Shown: positions 60,461-64,000 of the stretch, one piece after another
How the letters are laid out: every line of letters begins with the position of its first letter
Numbering within the stretch: position 1 is the first letter of the stretch
Assembly: GCA_007694005.1 (NCBI GenBank)
Contig: RECN01000103.1
Span: 1 to 64,000, forward strand
DNA from: Spirochaetaceae bacterium
Lineage (GTDB): Bacteria; Spirochaetota; Spirochaetia; DSM-27196; SKKC01
Reading direction: 5' to 3'
Length of the DNA: 64,000 bases
The notes under the pieces: generated by a model
Told to the model about the DNA's origin: nothing
Databases searched by the model: none
What the model saw: the letters and a program-made list of their open reading frames with translations, nothing else
Translations under genes and position numbers: made by a program

Positions 60461-62623
60461 CTATCCGACTGAACCATCGGCAACCCGTTCCGTCGTTATC
60501 TGACGCCCGTTTGCGGTCAGGGGACGGTCGGCAACCCGAACAACACTCTGGCGAGCCTCGATCGGAATCGAAAAGAACGTGTCGACATCGATAACAGGGG
60601 GATCTTCGAGGGTGCGATCGATACCTTCAAGCAGAATCTGAGTCCCGGGCTCGACGTCGTTCAGAAACAGCACCTCAACGATACTCCGGTCCTCGTTTTC
60701 GGCGGCAAGCAGCATGCCCTGGCTGAGCTCACCTCGAAGCTTGGCCGGTTTCAGGTTGTCGACGACGATGACCGTTTTACCGACGAGTTCCTCTGGTTCA
60801 TAGAACCCGACGAGGCCACTGACAATCTGGCGCTCGGCGCCGCTTCCGTCGTCGATCTGCTCGACGAAGAGCTTGTCGGCCTTTTCATGGCGTTTCACGT
60901 CAGTGATACGAGCAGCAACCAGTCGTACCGATGAGGCAAAGGTCTCGTCCATTTTCGCAGCAGCGGCTCGATCTGCCTGACTTCCACTGAAACGCTCGCG
61001 CAGGTCCTTTATCTGTCCGTCTTCAAGTTTTCGGAACAGGACTTCGGGGCGACCGACCGCTGTAATTCCTTCGCTTGTCCCGAGCATGGACCACGTCAGC
61101 TCTTCAATACCGAGGAATACAGCTATCCGACGGGCCGTCTCCGGCAGAAATGGTTCGATCAGGATCGCTATATCCCGAACCAGATATACCAGATCGGCGA
61201 GAAGCGCAGCGGTCGCATCCGGGTCAGTCTCCCGGGTCTTCCACGGCTCTCCCGCCTGAAAATGCCGATTTCCCAGTGAACTCAGGGCGAAGACCGCTCG
61301 AAACGCTGAACGTAGCTGCGCCCACTCAAAAAACTCCGTGATTTTGGCCTCACGCTCGGCGACCTCGGCCCAGAATGTCGGGTTCGAGCCCGCCCCCTGT
61401 GGCATGCTTCCCTCGTAGTATCGCGAAACAAAGGTCAGGGTCCGATTGACAAGGTTGGAAAGGTTCCCGATCAGTTCGCCGTTGGTCTTTTCCTGGAAGT
61501 CATCCCAGGTAAACACTGCGTCGCTCGTTTCGGGTCGGTTATAGAACATGTAAAAACGCCAGACATCGGCAGGAATTCCTGTTTCCTGTGCGTCATTTCC
61601 GAACACGCCGATTCCCATGCTTTTGGAAAACTTTCCGCTCTCGTAGTTCAGGTACTCGGTTGAGCTCATGTGGTGCAGCATGGTCCATTGCTCATGAGTG
61701 CCGAGAAGCGAACTCGGGAAAATGACCGTGTGAAACGGAATATTGTCCTTGCCAATGAACTGAAACAGCTCAACATTATCGGGATTTCTCCACCAGGATT
61801 CCCAGTCACTCGTGTGTGTCGCTGTTATGGAGATGTATCCGATCGGCGCGTCGAACCAGACGTAAAAGACCTTTCCGGCAAAGGCCTCAAGCGGCACCGG
61901 GATACCCCACTTGAGGTCCCGGGTGATACTCCGCTCTTTCAGGCCGTCCCGTATCCAGCTGTGCGTCATCTGAAGAGCATTGTGTGCCCACCTGCCGGAC
62001 ACGCTCGCCTCCTTCATCCACGCTTCAAGTTTGGGTAGGATCGCGGGTAGATTTATGTACAGATGCCTGGTCTTGCGCATAACGGGCCGGGAGTTGTCGA
62101 GCGCCGATCGCGGATCAACGAGGTCTGAGGGGTCGAGAACCTTTCCGCAGTTTTCGCACTGGTCACCCCGTGCTTCGGTATATCCACAGTGCGGACACGT
62201 CCCTCGAACATACCGGTCGGCAAGGAACATGTCGCTTTCTTCGGAATATAGCTGCTCGATTTCCTGTTCGTTGATATACCCGTTCTCGTAGAGCTTCAGA
62301 AATATGCTCTGAACGATCTCCGTCTGCTCGTCAGTTGAAGTTCGACCGAATTTATCAAATGAGATGTTAAACCAGTCATAAATATCCTTATGTATGGTAT
62401 AATACCGGGTACACAGTTCTTTCGGCGTGATCCCCTCTTCACGAGCCTTCGTCTCAGTCGCGGTTCCGTATTCATCGGTTCCGCAGATGTACAGTGTTTC
62501 ATAGCCCGCGAGTCGGCAGTAGCGCGCAAATACGTCTGCGGACAGTACCTGTATAAGGTTCCCGAGATGCGGAATGTTGTTGACATAGGGCAAGGCGGAT
62601 GTGATCAGTCGACGTTTCTTCAT
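60461..62623 (-). CDS. metG: Methionyl-tRNA synthetase
   Basis: This is a 720-residue class I synthetase. The HIGH-like motif is PHLGN at 18-22, the KMSKS-like motif is KFSKS at 331-335, and zinc knuckle cysteines lie at 143, 146, 156 and 159. The C-terminal EMAP/Trbp-type tRNA-binding domain (about 590-690, with NLKPAKLRGELSQGMLLA) is present, so this is the long dimeric form. The ATG has no ribosome-binding site; a small hairpin (TAGAG-TACG-CTCTA) and a -10-like TAGAGT lie directly in front. Confidence 0.96.
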   Translation of the reverse strand: MKKRRLITSALPYVNNIPHLGNLIQVLSADVFARYCRLAGYETLYICGTDEYGTATETKAREEGITPKELCTRYYTIHKDIYDWFNISFDKFGRTSTDEQTEIVQSIFLKLYENGYINEQEIEQLYSEESDMFLADRYVRGTCPHCGYTEARGDQCENCGKVLDPSDLVDPRSALDNSRPVMRKTRHLYINLPAILPKLEAWMKEASVSGRWAHNALQMTHSWIRDGLKERSITRDLKWGIPVPLEAFAGKVFYVWFDAPIGYISITATHTSDWESWWRNPDNVELFQFIGKDNIPFHTVIFPSSLLGTHEQWTMLHHMSSTEYLNYESGKFSKSMGIGVFGNDAQETGIPADVWRFYMFYNRPETSDAVFTWDDFQEKTNGELIGNLSNLVNRTLTFVSRYYEGSMPQGAGSNPTFWAEVAEREAKITEFFEWAQLRSAFRAVFALSSLGNRHFQAGEPWKTRETDPDATAALLADLVYLVRDIAILIEPFLPETARRIAVFLGIEELTWSMLGTSEGITAVGRPEVLFRKLEDGQIKDLRERFSGSQADRAAAAKMDETFASSVRLVAARITDVKRHEKADKLFVEQIDDGSGAERQIVSGLVGFYEPEELVGKTVIVVDNLKPAKLRGELSQGMLLAAENEDRSIVEVLFLNDVEPGTQILLEGIDRTLEDPPVIDVDTFFSIPIEARQSVVRVADRPLTANGRQITTERVADGSVG

Positions 62624-62633
62624 GATAGAGCGT

Positions 62634-62663
62634 ACTCTACCGCCGCGGAAAACTCGGAGTCAA
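62634..62663 (-). promoter_or_regulatory. Probable metG promoter
   Basis: On the minus strand TTGACT (62663-62658), an 18-nt spacer and TAGAGT (62639-62634) precede the metG ATG (62623) by 10 nt. The transcript would have a leader of only a few bases and no ribosome-binding site. Confidence 0.45.
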
Positions 62664-62677
62664 GGTAAGATCCTTGC

Positions 62678-62705
62678 TTGACCTCGCGTGGCGTACGTGA
62701 ATACT
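62678..62705 (+). promoter_or_regulatory. Probable hflK promoter
   Basis: TTGACC (62678-62683), a 16-nt spacer and AATACT (62700-62705) precede hflK by 35 nt. AGGAGG then lies 5 nt before the ATG at 62741. A 5-bp stem (CAAGG-CCTTG, 62661-62676) lies between this and the divergent metG promoter. Confidence 0.45.
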
Positions 62706-62740
62706 GAACACCTATTCAATCTACTCAACAGGAGGTAGAA

Positions 62741-63742
62741 ATGAGCAACGAAAGCAGCCCGCAGCGCACGCTTCCAAAAGGCGTGCGACCTATCACGGTT
62801 GTAGCGATACTCGTAGTCTTGCTGGTTGTAGCCGGCGGCAGCACAACAGTTTTTTCAGTCGACCAGACCGAAGAAGCCGTCATTCTTCGTTTTGGCCAGT
62901 ACAACCGAACCATGGGGCCCGGGCTCCGATGGAAACTCCCCTTCGGCATCGAAGACAACTACAACGTCCCGACACAGCAGGTTCAGACCATGAACTTCGG
63001 ATTCCGGACCGCCCAGGCAGGCGAATCGGGTCGACGTACCGTCTACTCCGATCAGCGTTTTCCTGAAGAGAGTGTCATGCTTACCGGTGATCTCAACATC
63101 GTCGATGTCGAGTGGATCATACAGTACCGGATCAATGACCCGCGCCAGTGGCTCTTCAACGTGGAGGAGCGCGAACAGACAATACGCGATATCTCCCAGA
63201 GTGTAATTAACCAGCTCGTCGGCGACCGGACGATTTTCGACGTGATCGGAAGCGAGCGGGCACGAATTGAGACCGAGGGCCAGATACAGATGAATGACTT
63301 CTTCAACGAATATGGCCTGGGTATCCGTGTTACGCAGGTTCGCCTGCAGAATATTGTTCCTCCCGTGGGCCGGGTACAGGACGCATTTGAAGATGTCAAC
63401 CGCGCGGTACAGGACATGAACCGCCTCATTAACGAAGGACGCGAGGAGTACAACCGCGAAATACCTCGGGTACGCGGTGAAGCCGAGCGCAGTGTCGAAG
63501 AAGCACGTGGTTACCGAGCGCGGCGCATTAACGAAGCGACCGGTGACACCGACCGTTTCCTTGAGGTCCTTTCTGCCTACAGCGAAGATCCGGAACGAAC
63601 GCGGCGGCGGCTGTACATCGAAACCATGGAAGCGATTTTCCGCAATCATGAGAGTCTTACACTGATCGACCGCACGCTTGAAAACGTGTTGCCCATCCTG
63701 AACATACCGGGAGCGGCGGGCGCAATACAGGGGACACGATAA
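62741..63742 (+). CDS. hflK: HflK, FtsH modulator subunit (SPFH/prohibitin family)
   Basis: This is a 333-residue protein with one membrane helix at about 19-39 and an SPFH domain at about 40-230. EEAVILRFGQYNRTMGPGL and LPFGIEDNYNVPTQQVQ match HflK, and SVINQLVGDRTIFDVIGSER and VRLQNIVPP are later family blocks. A coiled coil follows, rich in Glu/Arg. HflK and HflC form a cage around the FtsH protease on the periplasmic face. It is shorter than E. coli HflK, lacking the Gly-rich N-terminus. AGGAGG lies 5 nt before the start; its stop overlaps the hflC start. Confidence 0.94.
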   Translation: MSNESSPQRTLPKGVRPITVVAILVVLLVVAGGSTTVFSVDQTEEAVILRFGQYNRTMGPGLRWKLPFGIEDNYNVPTQQVQTMNFGFRTAQAGESGRRTVYSDQRFPEESVMLTGDLNIVDVEWIIQYRINDPRQWLFNVEEREQTIRDISQSVINQLVGDRTIFDVIGSERARIETEGQIQMNDFFNEYGLGIRVTQVRLQNIVPPVGRVQDAFEDVNRAVQDMNRLINEGREEYNREIPRVRGEAERSVEEARGYRARRINEATGDTDRFLEVLSAYSEDPERTRRRLYIETMEAIFRNHESLTLIDRTLENVLPILNIPGAAGAIQGTR

Positions 63743-64000
63743 TGAAGAAGCTACTTACCGTACTCGCCGTATTCGTTGTTCTCGCTATTGCATTTCTCGC
63801 CTTCGGGCCGCTCTACGTCGTTGACGAGGGTGAGCAGGCCGTCGTGACCCGATTTGGTGAGATCGTCCGTGTCGAGACCGAGGCAGGCCTCAAGTTTCGC
63901 ACTCCCTTTATCGACAACGTAGTCCGCTTCCCGCGCCGCATACAGAGCTGGGATGGTGAACCGAACCGGGTACCGACCAGCGAGAATCAGTTTATCTTCG
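63742..64000 (+). CDS. hflC: HflC, N-terminal part (runs off the right edge)
   Basis: 86 codons are visible. The start is an ATG overlapping the hflK stop (TAATG). A membrane helix spans about 4-24, and VVDEGEQAVVTRFGEIVR, then GLKFRTPFIDNVVRFPRRIQ, are the opening of the SPFH domain of HflC. It should pair with HflK. Truncated by the window edge. Confidence 0.93.
   Translation, partial: MKKLLTVLAVFVVLAIAFLAFGPLYVVDEGEQAVVTRFGEIVRVETEAGLKFRTPFIDNVVRFPRRIQSWDGEPNRVPTSENQFIF

Noticed and set aside
1-64000. tRNA, rRNA, CRISPR array, insertion sequence or phage genes
   Set aside because: No T-loop-like sequence in a gap between genes, no regularly spaced repeats, and no transposase, integrase or phage structural motif were found; the gaps are too short for most of these.

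Overview
The window looks like chromosomal core sequence of a free-living spirochaete (Spirochaetota, Spirochaetales). The evidence is the gene repertoire rather than a marker rRNA. It has a Treponema-type trans-2-enoyl-CoA reductase (FabV/TER), several membrane-anchored tetratricopeptide proteins, a tandem pair of DUF115/Maf-type motility accessory proteins, a Gld-like ABC system with a DUF4340 partner, and many conserved proteins that I associate only with spirochaetes. Base composition is moderately G+C-rich and even throughout. I see no rRNA or tRNA, no insertion sequence, no phage gene and no CRISPR array. Coding density is very high: no gap between genes exceeds about 160 bp, so there is no gene-free stretch of 300 bases.

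Layout. (i) 1-957, minus strand: a lipoprotein followed by a truncated PilZ-like gene. (ii) 1071-3515, plus: an HD phosphohydrolase, a small conserved protein and a ComFB-like protein, overlapping head to tail. (iii) 3548-5954, minus: a protein of unknown function, a voltage-sensor-like membrane protein with a HAMP-like tail but no pore, and a DUF503 protein. (iv) 6024-16758, plus: a 1696-residue exported protein, two paralogous outer-membrane barrels (one with an N-terminal FecR domain) and mutL. (v) 16767-22659: three TPR proteins, a metallophosphoesterase and a ParB-like protein. (vi) 22672-28103, minus: deoA-like, recJ, an M23 peptidase and rpsU with a clear terminator, then a lipoprotein. 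(vii) 28236-34874: HAD phosphatase, recO, lon, a VanY-like peptidase, a DUF1015 protein and an exported protein. (viii) 34897-35379, minus: FtsB-like. (ix) 35579-42718, plus: five tightly coupled genes, namely an acidic disordered protein, a GAF protein, two DUF115 proteins and a membrane protein with a degenerate GGDEF-like domain. (x) 42761-49125, minus: ter, rnz, ABC ATPase, permease, GldG-like and DUF4340. (xi) 49233-59366, plus: hisD, folC, RqcH-like, Memo-like, a membrane pseudokinase, an unknown gene, murD and adenosine deaminase. (xii) 59339-62623, minus: metG and a FemAB-like gene. (xiii) 62741-64000, plus: hflK and the start of hflC.

How the genes fit together. Much of the window is housekeeping: DNA repair (mutL, recJ, recO), proteolysis (lon, hflKC), envelope growth (murD, FemAB-like, M23, VanY-like, FtsB-like), nucleoside salvage (deoA-like, adenosine deaminase), folate and histidine synthesis, translation and ribosome rescue (metG, rpsU, RqcH-like) and tRNA processing (rnz).

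The less ordinary parts are the voltage-sensor/HAMP-like protein, the DUF115 operon bracketed by two degenerate signalling proteins, the FecR-barrel fusion beside a very large surface protein, the membrane pseudokinase, and a membrane TPR protein ending in an Mrr-like domain. Several starts are also unusual: rpsU appears to start at AUC behind a near-perfect ribosome-binding site, and a group of genes without a ribosome-binding site have a -10-like hexamer 6-10 nt before the ATG, as expected for leaderless mRNAs.
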